A DNA stretch of 64,000 nucleotides from Ascoidea asiatica (taxonomy: Eukaryota > Ascomycota > Saccharomycetes > Ascoideales > Ascoideaceae). Location: the NCBI GenBank assembly GCA_001600695.1, contig BCKQ01000008.1:1-64000 (forward strand), read 5' to 3'. This document shows, one piece after another, positions 48,560 through 59,825 of this stretch (its first letter is position 1; each line of letters begins with the position of its first letter). A model generated the notes under the pieces. That model was not told the DNA's origin, searched no databases, and was given only the letters and a program-made list of their open reading frames with translations. The translations under genes were made by a program, and so were the position numbers.

Positions 48560-50460
48560 GAGATGAAACCGGTTTTAAAATTGTCCGCAAGACATATTTT
48601 TGGAATTTTGATAGAAGGAACTCTAGGAATATCAGTAGCTATTTAAAAATTCTCTTGAAATTTTCTACTTGAATCAAAGTAGTATTAAATTTATCATGAT
48701 TATTTATGTTTAAAATTTTAATTGAAGAACTTTTTTCACAAAGTTTTCAAAGTTTTTTGCACATTTAGTCTTTTTAAAAGGTTCACTTTAGAACAATAAT
48801 ATTTACCAAATAATTGAACAAATAAAGAATTAACAGATGCCAGTTTGTATTAAACTAATAATTTGTAGAATTTAGTTAATTCATTATGGAACATAGGGGA
48901 AACAAAGTCCAGAGGTTTTAACATCTTACCGTCACAAAGTATTTTTCTTTATTTAGAATGTGACTGAAAAATCTCATCTCATGAAGAGTTTTAAAAGGAG
49001 GACCAATGAACTGAGGTCAATGAGTCTCGAAAATAAGTAGAATATGCTGGTCATGGTTTTCAGTTGGAGAAGAATTATTCTCAAATGAATTTTATTTATT
49101 ATTTACACTTAAAACCTTAGTCGTATAACTACCACAACATAGTTTTAATCTTTTAACTGAAGGAGGTTATCATTCTGTTGAGCGTTTGAGTATCAAATCC
49201 TTTAGTTCCCTGTAAAATATAAGCAGTAAAGCAGTAATTTTTCCTTTCTGTATTCTAATTTTGAATAATTAATTTATCATTGTCAACATTTATAGATTTT
49301 AATAAATCGAGGGGGGGTTAAAGTATATTCAATAATCAATTGAGCATTATCGTTTAATGACAAAGAAACAAGTTTATCTTTATATCTATTATAGTTATCT
49401 GTAATAATCGATCTTTTGAAATTTCTTTTACCGAATTTCACAAAACGGTTTTGGATAAATTGATGTAAGTATTTTCATTTTTAAGTAATTCTTCACTATC
49501 AGAGGAAATAATATGATTAAAAAAATTCTTATTTTCTGCCCGAATTGATTCGCAGTTTTCAGAACTTCATTTCTTAATTTGAAGCTAATAATTGATCCTA
49601 ATTAATTGACAGGAACTTCAGGAGAAATTTTTCTCCTGAAGCTTCATAATTAGGACTTGAACTTTGACTTTTGAAAACTCAATATCATCAAATACTAGTT
49701 GTTGAGTAGAAAAGTCATGATTTTCTTGAATATTATTATTTAAAAATTGTTCAATAATAGCTTCATTTTCAGGGGATATATCATTTTGTAAAGGAAATTC
49801 ACCAAATTGGTCTTGAGTGATTCATTGAAATGATTCAAGTGGAGAACAAAATCTATCTACCAATGTATCAAGATGATCAAAATGTTTAACCGGAGATGTG
49901 ATAACTTCCAAAAGCAATTTTGCAAGTTGCTTATCTTCATTGTTAGAATTGTCATTATCTGAAGTTATATCATTTCAAATTAAATTAATAGGTAATTTAA
50001 TAAAAGGTTTCGGAAAGAATTCATTGGGATAATTAAGGAATACTCCATTATTAGGGTTATTATTTCTTAACGTTGAATTGTGTCAGTCCTAATTTCTCTT
50101 TCAGTATCAATGAATGTTTTGTCTTCAAGATGTATTTATAATTTATAACTCTCAATAATTTTAGCTTGTAAGAAAACACCTTGATTGATTTCATTTTCAT
50201 TGATTTTTTCAACTGTGATAAATGTAAAATAGTTGATACGCTAAATAATAAAGGAAATTTAAAGTGAATTTTTTCATGAATCTGGAACGAATTCTTTTAT
50301 GTTTTCAAATTTAGATATAACTTGAATGTATTGATAAGTATCATCATTATTCAGTTTACCAACTAGAGAATTATCAACATTACAATCAATTAGAGCATCT
50401 GTCATTTTGTTACCTGAATTATAAATAATTGAAATTGCCGTTAGAGTCGAATAGAAAAAG
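48560..50460 (-). pseudogene. broken minus-strand polyprotein, possible protease
   Basis: MTDALIDCNVDNSLVGKLNN at about 50,404-50,345 resembles the protease of the gypsy element at 16,814 (Leu-Ile-Asp-Ser-Gly), here with Asp-Cys-Asn. Coherent minus-strand protein continues in pieces to about 49,500, for example LLLEVITSPVKHFDHLD. No reverse transcriptase motif follows. Treat as possible gypsy remains. Confidence 0.35.
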
Positions 50461-50659
50461 AAATCATTATTAAATTAAAACAGTTCTAAGATATCTACAT
50501 TGATAAACAAATTAAAAACGATCATTTTAGAAAATTTAGTTCAGAATACTATTAGAAAACAAATTAAAGGAAATAGTTTCAAACTAACAATGACTGAATA
50601 AGATTTTGAAATTCATAAGAGAATTAGAACAATTTAGGAATAAGATAAAAATGTTTATG

Positions 50660-51675
50660 TCAGGATTTTTAGGGATTACCACGTGCAGTGATATGGGCTA
50701 GTTCATTAGCCGGACACTATCAATCTGGCCGACAGCCTAATAGTACAAGACCTTCTAATAAAGCCCTTTGCCTATGCAGACTGGAGGACAACGGAATTCC
50801 TCTTGCGATACTTTCTTGGCAATAGTGTTCTCCTAAGGCCTAAAAATTGCATCGTTAGTCCCGTTGTACTGGTTTAAACTTTGTATCTTGATCAAGTATG
50901 CACAACCAAGGGGTGACCGACATCAGTGAATATCGATTGTCGCCAATCCTGTAACGGGATGTACCATTCAGATACGTGCAGTACTATCCCTAAACAATGG
51001 TCCATATCATTAGTCAGATCCTCTGGCGTGGTTCAGATGAGAAACTGATTACGTAATTATGACGATGGGATTGTGATTGTGGTATAACGGCAGGAATCGG
51101 ATCTAGGGACATTGGAAAGGCCTGGTTTGGTGTCCGAATTAGTAATTGTCGGATGCTGTTATTGGTTTTTACTTTTTTGCGAGGTGCTAATATACCGTAA
51201 GAAGATGTGATTTGTTGGCATGGATAACTATTCTTGGCGAACAAGGTGATATCATGGGGCTTTCTGAATGGAAATTGGTTACTGATTAGCTACAAGTTGA
51301 TGGGCTACTTTGTAATTAGAATGTGGACACTAATCGAATAATGTCTTTGTAGGTTGTATCAAACAGAACCTTTACATGTAGGTTCTATCAGAATGTATGT
51401 GCACAATACGAACTTGTGACTTGAGATTACGAGACGTAATTGCAACCCCGCATTATACAGGTAGGACCAGATATCATCCCTAATCTTGGCTCCATGATAG
51501 CAATGGTTTTGCTATGCATATGTCAAATGGCTGGTAAGATACATAAGATATATGTCATCGGATTCGGATCCAACTTAGTATAAATTGACCTTGTCTGTTT
51601 AACTGTTTCATATGAATTTTTATATAAAGATTATTGATCTTACTGAATATCATTCATAATAATAATAATTATAAT
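50660..51675. repeat. dispersed 1-kb repeat, copy 2
   Basis: Partner of 5,091-6,110, same orientation and nearly the same length. It opens TGTCAGGATTTTTAGGG (from 50,659), similar in layout to the LTR start TGTTAGGATTCTGGC at 24,436. It contains TTCTTGGCGAACAAGGTGAT (51,233) and ends in a TATA-rich stretch. Likely an old LTR. Confidence 0.7.
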
Positions 51676-53220
51676 TTTAATATTATCCAGCAGTTTCCAC
51701 TGAAGATCAAGTATAACAAATGAATGAAAAAGCTAAGTTCCTAAACTATTTATTTTGCTAATCAAAATAAACAAGAAAATTTTTTTAAAATTATTTAAAT
51801 TTATTAAAAAATGAAGGGAGTTAAAAACATTTTGCAAAGCAAATTGGGTGTTTAATAATGCTTTTTATGTAAGTTGTCATTCTAGCAGTTTACTTTTAGC
51901 TAAACAGAAATTTTCTACTGTAATTAGCTTTGAAAATGAACATTGAGTTCAAGTTATATGAAACCAGTAGACGTCTGAAAGTATTGACATTGGCTACGGT
52001 TATTAGTAATACTAATCAACATGATTCCAAAAAAAAAGTTCTGAATATTAGCTTACGAAGCAATGCTGCTTAATGAAAGTGATATTTTATTAAACCATTT
52101 TTGGGACTAGAATAAATAGTAAAAATAACTAATGTTTTAGGGTTTCTAATCCTAATGAAAGTACGAAAAAGAATATTATAATGCCATTAATATTCAAACG
52201 TTAAAATGCATTGTTAAACGATTATTAATCAGAGTAATGAAGGCAATTCAGTAGCCCATTGAAGTAAGTGGCAGAGCTACATGATAATTAGTTCAACATC
52301 AGTATTATTTGAATCAATTAAAATTTGGCAAAACATGAAAGCCACTCGGGAAACTAATTGGCGTAATAACTGCAAACTATTTTACGTTCAAACAAAAATG
52401 AATTCATTAGCTGCAACTTACATATTAAGAGTTAAACTAAAGATTGACTATTGAAACCACTCATTGTGGCACAACGTGAATATTTATAAAAAAATTAAAA
52501 TCAGCATCAACCGTTGTTATTTCAATTTGAAATTACACCCATCACTTAATATACAGTAACAAATATTATCGATTTAGTTGCCATATGGCATTTGCAATTC
52601 ACCTTACCAAAACCTTTTAAATTTTTTTGAGCTAGGTGTGTTTCGTGTTCATAGTTTGATAGCCATTAAACGTTGATTAATTTTAAAAGTAAATGATACA
52701 AAATGGTAACAAAACAGCTCTTTTCCAATATATTTTAGTACAGCCGATAAGCTAAAGAACCAACGAAATTATTACTAAAATTTGAATTACTAATCAGAAA
52801 AGTGGTAAAACAATTAATAGTTTTATGTAGTCAGATTGTGAACTTCAATAGTTACCTTGAACATAAATCAAGTGTGGTTTGAAAGATCATGTGACTTCTT
52901 TAACAGATTTCACATGTTATAAGAATCACATGCTTTGGTAAACTTTATTAGTTACACAAAGACTTGTTGAACCTAATTTAATTCTATTACAACCAATATA
53001 TGGACACAATTTGAATAATCCAGATAACCAAGGTTTTTTCATTTATTTGAGATATGTATGTGCACATCTGGTCACACATCAAACTACATCCATGCTAGTT
53101 TTCTTTAATTAAAGCACCGAATGCCGGAAGTTACCGTAAAAACCTTTCCATTACCATATCCCATACCATTGCCGTAATTGTCACTCTTTCAGCCTTCAGC
53201 GACTGCTAAACGTTAAAACC
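51676..53220. other. junction between desert and inverted repeat
   Basis: AT-rich, no coding frame. It contains the dispersed repeat at 52,765. Whether the left arm of the inverted repeat starts before 53,221 cannot be seen, because the partner arm leaves the window at that point. Confidence 0.4.
52765..52955. repeat. dispersed repeat, copy 2 (pair with 40,745)
   Basis: Shares GAAAAGTGGTA, CAGATTGTGAAC, GATCATGTGA, TTTCACATGTTA and TTTGGTAAACTTTAT with the copy at 40,745, in the same order and direction. Identity is roughly 65 per cent by eye. Confidence 0.55.
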
Positions 53221-53936
53221 TACCAATATACTGACGAAAATAATAAAACTTTAGTTTGGTACACCGAAAATCACAAAACTATACAGGCCTCTGAAATATA
53301 AATGGAATTGATTTATACAATAGCAAACCCAAACACTTTCAGCGATTCCTGCAGTTTCTCGTCTTTCCATATTATACCAATTCCCTAATGAATTCACTCC
53401 TTCTAAAGTCGGCTTTTCTCGTATTCTGTTTATTTCACCTTTCATACCGGTAACCTCAGTACCCTTGCACTATTCAAATTCATATCTGGCTTCCCGACCA
53501 ACAAACCCCATTCATCTTCAAACAATCTCAATTATTTTCATTTATTATATTACCATATTCTTTCTCGCAATTCTTAAAATATACCCTGGATACCAGTATT
53601 GTTGTGAATTAATATCCAAACATACCTACAGTGAGTAATATCTGGAGTCTGAGTTAAAATATTTTGCTGGAGGAAATCCTTAATTCCCAATTCACCATAT
53701 TCCTGCTATTTCTGTAAAACCAATAATATATACCCAACCAAAGGCTTCAGCTCTTTTTGGATTTTGGTTTTCCCAAAATATAAAATGAAGTTCACCAAAT
53801 TGCTGTTTGTGCTTACTTATGAGTTTTTCAAAAGTCCCAAGTCAAAGGAAATCTTCACCAAATGGAATTACTTTTACTTCGAAAAACTATTTTCAAAGCC
53901 ACAAATTTTTCAGTTTCAAATATCAGTGTTTTTTAC

Positions 53937-53944
53937 TATAAATA
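53937..53944 (+). promoter_or_regulatory. TATA box of secreted-protein gene, left copy
   Basis: TATAAATA lies 160-167 bp upstream of the start codon, followed by a CT-rich leader (about 53,985-54,025) of the kind seen before well-expressed yeast genes. Confidence 0.6.
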
Positions 53945-54103
53945 CTTACAGAATTTCCAAGTTTTTATTTCAAAGTTATTTTTCCTTTCTTTCTCTTTCT
54001 TCTGTCTTCTTTCTTTACCATCAAACAATAATATCTAGTAACCTCTACTAATTTCCTCATCTCATTGAAAATTGTCTCTCCAGTCTAACTTCCAATCTAA
54101 AAA

Positions 54104-54664
54104 ATGCAACTTCAACTTTTAGCCATCTTAGCCGCTGCTACTACTGCTTTTTCTGCTGCTGTTCCTGGTGGTCCAAATTCCCAACGTAAATCTAACTACG
54201 ATTGTTCTTTAACTGCTTATGCTCCTAATTACAAACAAGTCAACAATTATGGTCTTAACATCAAGGAAGATGACAATGGGGATTATTACTTCTACCTTGG
54301 AAACTCTCACAATGATAAGAAAACCTTAACTTATAATCCAACTGACTGCAAGTTAACTGCAACTCCAAATGATTCCAAAAACAAAGGAAAAACTTTAAAT
54401 GTCAATTTTGGTAATGATGATGGAAGCCATTCATTGAAATTAGATAAATCCAACCCGGATGCTAAATATACCTTTGATACTGAAAATTACTTATGCAAAA
54501 ATGGTAACAGGGAAACATATTATGCTTGCAAAAACTATTTTGCTGACTCCAAAGGTCATTCTAAAAAACAAGATATGAAAAATTTCAGCAAGTCTAATTA
54601 TTTTGTTTGTGATTCCAAAGTTGACAACTCTTGTTATCCTGTCAATATTAAAAAGTCTAATTAG
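54104..54664 (+). CDS. secreted cysteine-rich 186-residue protein, copy 1
   Basis: The first 18-20 residues form a clear signal peptide (hydrophobic LLAILAAATTAFSAA). The mature part is hydrophilic, rich in Asn, Asp, Lys and Tyr, with six cysteines (34, 82, 131, 142, 169, 177), enough for three disulfides, and one N-glycosylation site (Asn160). A basic Arg-Lys pair (28-29) is a weak candidate for propeptide cleavage. There is no membrane anchor, GPI signal or Ser/Thr-rich wall domain, so a soluble extracellular protein is inferred. I do not recognise the family; roles such as toxin, inhibitor or wall protein are open. The ATG at 54,104 is the first Met and is preceded by AAAA. Coding sequence is identical to the inverted copy at 62,557. 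Confidence 0.9.
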   Translation: MQLQLLAILAAATTAFSAAVPGGPNSQRKSNYDCSLTAYAPNYKQVNNYGLNIKEDDNGDYYFYLGNSHNDKKTLTYNPTDCKLTATPNDSKNKGKTLNVNFGNDDGSHSLKLDKSNPDAKYTFDTENYLCKNGNRETYYACKNYFADSKGHSKKQDMKNFSKSNYFVCDSKVDNSCYPVNIKKSN

Positions 54665-54815
54665 GCCTGAAGCTATTTCCGACTTGCAGTTTGCTGTTAT
54701 ATTTACTTTCTGTCTCCATTTCTTCTTATTCTTCCTTCTTGAAATTTATCTTTTTTGAATCTTCAGAGCCATTCTTCTGTCCTCAATGGGATATTGAATA
54801 GTTTATATATCTTTA

Positions 54816-54821
54816 AATAAA
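54816..54821 (+). terminator. poly(A) signal, left copy
   Basis: AATAAA, 150 bp after the stop codon, preceded by TTTATATATC; a typical yeast 3'-end arrangement. Confidence 0.5.
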
Positions 54822-54874
54822 TATCTTATAAGCGTTTTCCTTTCTTTAATATTCATTCAATAACAAATTGACAA

Positions 54875-56005
54875 AATTACTCCGTTATTTATATATAAGT
54901 AAGTTCTTTCTAAGAATTGTCTTTTGAAATGGCAATTGTATTAAATGTTTTTTGCAATTTCAAAAGTTGTAGTTTTTAGTGATATTGTAAATGAGGTTAT
55001 TTCTGGATAGTAGAAGAACATACTGTTATTTCACAAATTTTAGGCTAGGAGTGAACCATAGCATCTGAAATAGCGTATATTATTTCTCATGATAATTGTT
55101 TTTATGCATTTCTTTCCAATAGTAAGACAATTTGGTCATTCAAATTTTCTGGCTTTGATATTAATGTTCTTCAAAAATATTGTAGCAGAAAAGCTTTTTT
55201 TTGATTAAGATATATAAAAAGAACATCTATATATTTGAAAAGCATTGAAATTGTCCTAAGCCGCTGATATTACAAAATACGTTATACAGCTCCAGTTGCA
55301 ATTGAAAACACTTCTCTAATTCAAGTTCTTTCCATGACTTCCATAGAAGTTGTTATTTAAGAATATTATAAATTGTTTAAACTTATAAATTTGAGCATCA
55401 TACATAGTTTATGATTTGGTATGGCCAATTTTGAATGTTAAGTAACGGGAATAGGTGCTAAATGACGGTAATATACGGGAAATCAATTACCTGCCGGTAT
55501 CTACTATTACGGATATAGCAGGCAATAATCGGCTAGTATCCTCATGGGAGAAATAATTTGAAAGGCACTGAAAAATAATTGAAAAAAAATATATATATTC
55601 AAATGTAAATTGAACTCATAAAAGAAGAAGGTTTTTAAAAATGCAGCAAACTATCCATATTGGTACAAAAATTACTTGAATCATGCAAAAAATGTGTGGC
55701 TCAATGATGATGGAATTTCTAAGAGTTCGTTACAAGCTTAACGAAGAAAACATCAGATTTCAAAGTATTTTTTTTCTTTTTAAATTGAAGGCTTTACAAT
55801 AGTATAATTATAGAACAGCTGTATTTTTAAAAATTTGTTCTAAAAATTGGCTTATATAAAGGGCATGATTTTTCTTTCAAATTGTTCCATTAGGTTTTCA
55901 CAATCAATGAATCTGTAAATTGTTTTTTCCTACAGAACTTTGTATCTAGAAAGCCTTGTTGGTCTTATTTTCATTAATTGATTATTTAATTGCATCTATT
56001 ATTTC
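54875..56005. other. intergenic, upstream of dehydrogenase gene
   Basis: No coding frame. Between about 55,440 and 55,545 several CGG/CCG triplets (ACGGGAATAGG, TACGGGAAATC, CCTGCCGGTATC, AATCGG) cluster in otherwise AT-rich DNA and could bind a zinc-cluster regulator of the gene at 56,006; this is inference. Confidence 0.4.
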
Positions 56006-57294
56006 ATGATGACTTTAGACTACGATGGTTCGAATACTAAAACTAAAGAAAGAGTGCTTTTTATTGGTGATATTGATAGATCCCTTTTGGAGTATAAAGA
56101 GTTTTCGAAAAAATTTGAGTGCATTGTAAGTATTTCAGTTATGTATTAAAGGAGAATCATATCATCACTTTATTGATCTCATCCTACTTCAATAATGAGG
56201 GAGAGATTATTATGTTTCTACAAAAAACTAACCCGCAAATTTTTCGAAATTACTTAATTCTTTAGCATTACAAATTAACAACAAAAGAGAAACTAATTGA
56301 AGACTTCAAAAGAAATTTTTTTGATATTGAAGTAATATATGGCTCATTGGAAGGGTTTATTAGTTTAGGTGGATTTAGAGATGAAATCCTTGAAAATTCT
56401 CCCAAAACTTTGAAATTAATTACAACATGTTCGGTAGGGATCAATCATTATGATCCAATTGAAATGAGGAAAAAAAATATAATGTTAACAAATACTCCAT
56501 CATTTGGAGCAGAAGAAGTTGCCGATATTGCTTTATACTTAACTTTAGCAGTATTTCGAATGATTTCAATGCTACAAAGATCTTTCTTAAATGAAAGAAA
56601 AAATTTGAATAGAAAGATTACAAGTAATTCTATAAAAAAATTAAAAGCAAAAGATTTATATAAAGCAGAATTAAGCACAGGTATTTATGGAAATGAATAC
56701 ACGTATGGTCATATAGCTAATGGGAAACCAGTTTTCACTCCAAGGGGCAAAAATGCAGCGATATTAGGATTAGGAGCTGTAGGAAAAAGAGTTGCAAAAA
56801 GATTAGCGTGTATTGGAATGAAAATACATTATTATAATTTGGAACCCTTAAGTAAAACTGAAAGTTCTAAATTTGATTTTAAATTAACTTATCATAGCTC
56901 AATTAAGTCAATTTTAGGTATAGCAGATGTGGTTATTATAAGTTTACCAGGAAATGAAAAAACAACTCATTTAATCAATAAAGAAACTATAGCTTATTTG
57001 CCTGAAAGAGGTTCTCGAATTGTTAATGTTGGGAGAGGCTGTATAATAAATGAAAAAGATCTAATCAATGGTTTGAATACAGGTAGAATCCTAAGTTGTG
57101 GATTAGATGTTTTTGAGGAAGAACCTAATATCAATGAAGAATTATTGCAAAGATCAGATGTTGTTATTACACCTCATATTGGCTCTCGGACAATTGAAGT
57201 TTTTGAGAAAAGTTCCGTTTTTTGTCTAGAAAATATAAACAGATTCTGCAATGGTGAAAAACCTTTAAATTTAGTTAATCAGTTCACTTTTTGA
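56006..57294 (+). CDS. D-isomer-specific 2-hydroxyacid dehydrogenase, spliced
   Basis: Predicted NAD(P)H-dependent reductase of 2-oxoacids such as glyoxylate, in the family of yeast GOR1. Exon 1 is 56,006-56,125 (40 codons); the intron is 56,126-56,265; exon 2 runs to the TGA at 57,294, for 382 residues. The Rossmann dinucleotide motif GLGAVG is at 208-213. The family signature includes VNVGRG with catalytic Arg297, the acidic DVFEEEP (321-327) and TPHIGS with catalytic His344. About 30 extra Lys/Asn-rich residues precede the Rossmann motif, making it longer than GOR1. Without the intron the N-terminal catalytic subdomain would be lost. No disabling change is seen. Substrate and localisation are unknown; no organelle signal is obvious. 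Confidence 0.9.
56126..56265 (+). other. spliceosomal intron of dehydrogenase gene
   Basis: The donor GTAAGT (56,126), branch motif ACTAAC (CTAAC at 56,228-56,232) and acceptor TAG (ends 56,265) give 140 nt. Splicing joins Ile40 to His41 in frame and restores the domain start; the unspliced frame stops at a TAA 29-31 nt into the intron. Confidence 0.85.
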
Positions 57295-58162
57295 TTTAGT
57301 TATACATCAAATACATGATATATGTTAGATCAGAGCACTGTTTCATTCTGTTACAGAATTAAACAGAAATACCACTAAGTTATTTACTAACAGTAGCCAT
57401 AAGTGGAGTGTGGCCGAGTTTGAAGGTATTCTCTGAAGCTGCCAAAATAAAATTAAAAAAATATGTCTAGATCTTTGACAATTTGACCATAAACTTTGAA
57501 CTGCATTTGAAAAATAAGTTAGATTAGACTCAAGCTGAAGTATTACTTCGTCTAACTTCCAAATATTGTGCAACTGAGAAAAAAAATATGTGACTGCTTA
57601 TAATATTTCACTTACAAGTTTAAGCCAGAGCCCCCTTACATTTAGGGTATTTAATATTATACCTTACACTTTTAAGCAAAGGCTACTTTATAGTGTATTT
57701 TGACTGTTTTTTAAATTTCAGTTTATTCTTAATAACAATCAGCAGTGGAAATTTAGCTAACTACCAATCTTTCTAAGATAGTTGAAACGTAATTCTTAGT
57801 TTTATTGGATTTTTTTTTTAGTTATTGCTTTTTCCAAAAATTTTTGATTATTACTTTTCTAAAAATAATCTCAACTTATAGGCAAAAAGCAAAAAAAACC
57901 TAAGATATGCTATTATTCAAACAATTAACATTCAACTACAAATCTTTTATTATTTTCTGTTAGACAAAGCATTGTTATTTTAGCAAAGTGAACTTACAAA
58001 CTTGAGGCAAGCTAATGAAAGAAGATTGATAAGAAATATTAAGATAACTTTTTGTAAAAGTTTTACATGTTTATAATCTGAAAATGGAAAGTCAAAAGAT
58101 AAAAACAAGAACAAAAATTCTATAAATATTCTTGGCTTGTAGAGAATATATTTTAAGCTATT
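57295..58162. other. intergenic with possible coding relic
   Basis: A plus-strand frame near 57,402-57,590 gives SGVWPSLKVFSEAAKIKLKK and, after two stops, QAEVLLRLTSKYCATEKKN, which look protein-like but were not recognised. The remainder is AT-rich without signals. Confidence 0.3.
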
Positions 58163-59825
58163 ATGACAGAATGCCGAATATATCGAGCATTTAACATTGA
58201 TAATTACTGATGAAATCAAATACCTACAACAATGTATAGTTCGAAAATATTTTCAGCCATGGCTTGAAATTAATTCACCCATGAAAATAAAAAGGATGAA
58301 GTATTTCAAGATAAAAAAGACCGAAGCATTTATTTCTAGCGTTAAATTAATGATAAGAGATATCTTAAACCAGTTGCCTAAGAATTTAAGAATTGTAGAT
58401 TTTTCTCCCACTGTATTTAAGAATTCAATTGAGGAATCAATTAAATTCAATTCAATTGAATTCAATAACTTGAAAAACTTTAGACTAATAAATGATCGTC
58501 TGTATTTAAAGAAAAATACTAATAATCAGCAAAATATAACTTCAGAAGAATATTCAAAAGTTTAATTGAGATATTTAATCTCCATTAGTCTGTGGAGTCT
58601 AATTACCTTAAATTTAGGTTTTAATAGATTTGGTTCATCAGTGAGCAATGATACTTCAAATTATATTATTGAATCTTTAGAATATCTTAGATCTTTAGCA
58701 AATTGAGAACTTTTAAGCTTAGAAAAGCCTTCTCTTTAAAAGATCTCAAAAAATATTGTTCTTCCTAGAGCAGCTAATTTCTGTGAATTTCAGAAAACAT
58801 TATCTGATAATCCAAATTGAAGACAAATTGAATTTAAAAAATTTTTGAGAAATGCAAAAAGTTTAAATTTGAACCATAATAAAAGTGGAAAAATTTCAAT
58901 TGAGTTTTTCTGCTTTTTAAGGAATTTGAAACATTTGAATATTTCTCACAGTAATTTAAACCAAATGCAATTTATCAAATACTTACATTTTAAAATCATT
59001 GATCCATCATTTAATCATATAATTCAGCTTCCAAAATCTTTTCAAAGTTTCAAAGATGATCCTGAAATTTTTGAGGATTAAGATTTGTAAATCTTCAAGA
59101 TAAATTACCACTTTAGAAAACACTTATCAACAAAAATATTTACAGAGTCTAAATTTAGAAAAAAAAATTCTATTTTTAATATTTTTTTAGTTAATTTTAA
59201 AATTCTTAAGTTGAAAAGAAATTTATTTAGATATTTTTCAACAAAAGAGAACTTTATGTCAGTAAAATTACCTGAATCGACAAATTTGAATTCATCAAAG
59301 AATTGTACTTTAGTTTCTAAATTTATAAAAAATTTCTCAAAATTAAAAGATCTAGATTTTTCTGGAAATGAAATAAATAGTATTCCAAATGATTTCAAAC
59401 ATTTCAAAAATGTTCAAAATTTAGATTTCTCAGATAATAGAATGAATTCACCAATGATTCATAGATTTAGGTCTATTAATACTTTAGAATTATTAAATTT
59501 ATTGGATAAATCAATTTTAGATTTGAACTTCTTAGATAAAAAAAGTTTCAGTGACAATTTCATCAATTTGAAGAAATTATATATTTAATATACTTCCATA
59601 AAGTTGTTCAAGAATTTAAATATCAGCAAAGTTAAATGTTTTAAACATTTAGAAAATTTTTTTGTTAATGCAACTGGAATACGAGATTCTAAAGATAGTA
59701 TTGATATGATTACATTTTTGAATGATAGATAGTACGATCGTACTTGTACCAGGAAAAAAAAGAATATCTAAATTGAATTAAACCTGTGTCCTTCAAAATT
59801 CTTGTCCATTTCTTTCATTGATTGA
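58163..59825 (+). pseudogene. leucine-rich-repeat protein pseudogene
   Basis: From 58,197 to about 59,825 a single frame encodes LRR-type protein: LRNAKSLNLNHNKSGKI, LRNLKHLNISHSNLNQ, FSKLKDLDFSGNEINSIPND and FKNVQNLDFSDNRMNS fit the repeat LxxLxLxxNxL. The N-terminal part is basic (about residues 10-60) and not recognised. In-frame stops occur at 58563, 58704, 58737, 58818, 59079, 59088, 59586, 59730, 59769 and 59823, yet the LRR frame never shifts. The only ATG upstream (58,163) is in another frame, so a 1-bp change near 58,200 or loss of the start is likely. Fungal LRR proteins with this spacing include signalling and cell-polarity factors; the original function is unknown. Confidence 0.75.

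Larger units (their letters stand above)
53221..54874 (+). repeat. inverted-repeat arm, left
   Basis: Every block compared (outer edge, promoter, whole coding region, 3' region) is the exact reverse complement of 62,347-64,000; paired coordinates always sum to 117,221. The inner end is sharp: position 54,875 no longer matches 62,346. The outer end is set only by the window edge. It carries one complete gene with promoter and 3' end. Confidence 0.95.

Noticed and set aside
53251-53445. 64-codon frame in each arm (mirror at 63,776-63,970)
   Set aside because: Short, no motif, no promoter or 3' signal, and unlike the neighbouring genes in composition.
53764-54051. 95-codon frame upstream of the secreted-protein gene, and its mirror at 63,170-63,457
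   Set aside because: It covers the TATA box and CT-rich leader of the downstream gene and has Phe/Ser-rich low-complexity content. It appears twice only because the arms are duplicated.
57405-57480. tRNA-Leu/Ser-like A box (GTGGCCGAGTTTGAAGG)
   Set aside because: No B box, no anticodon arm and no terminator follow.
58163-59825. Stop-codon reassignment as an explanation for the interrupted LRR frame
   Set aside because: All three stop codons occur within the frame, and the intact neighbouring genes use TAA, TAG or TGA as normal stops.
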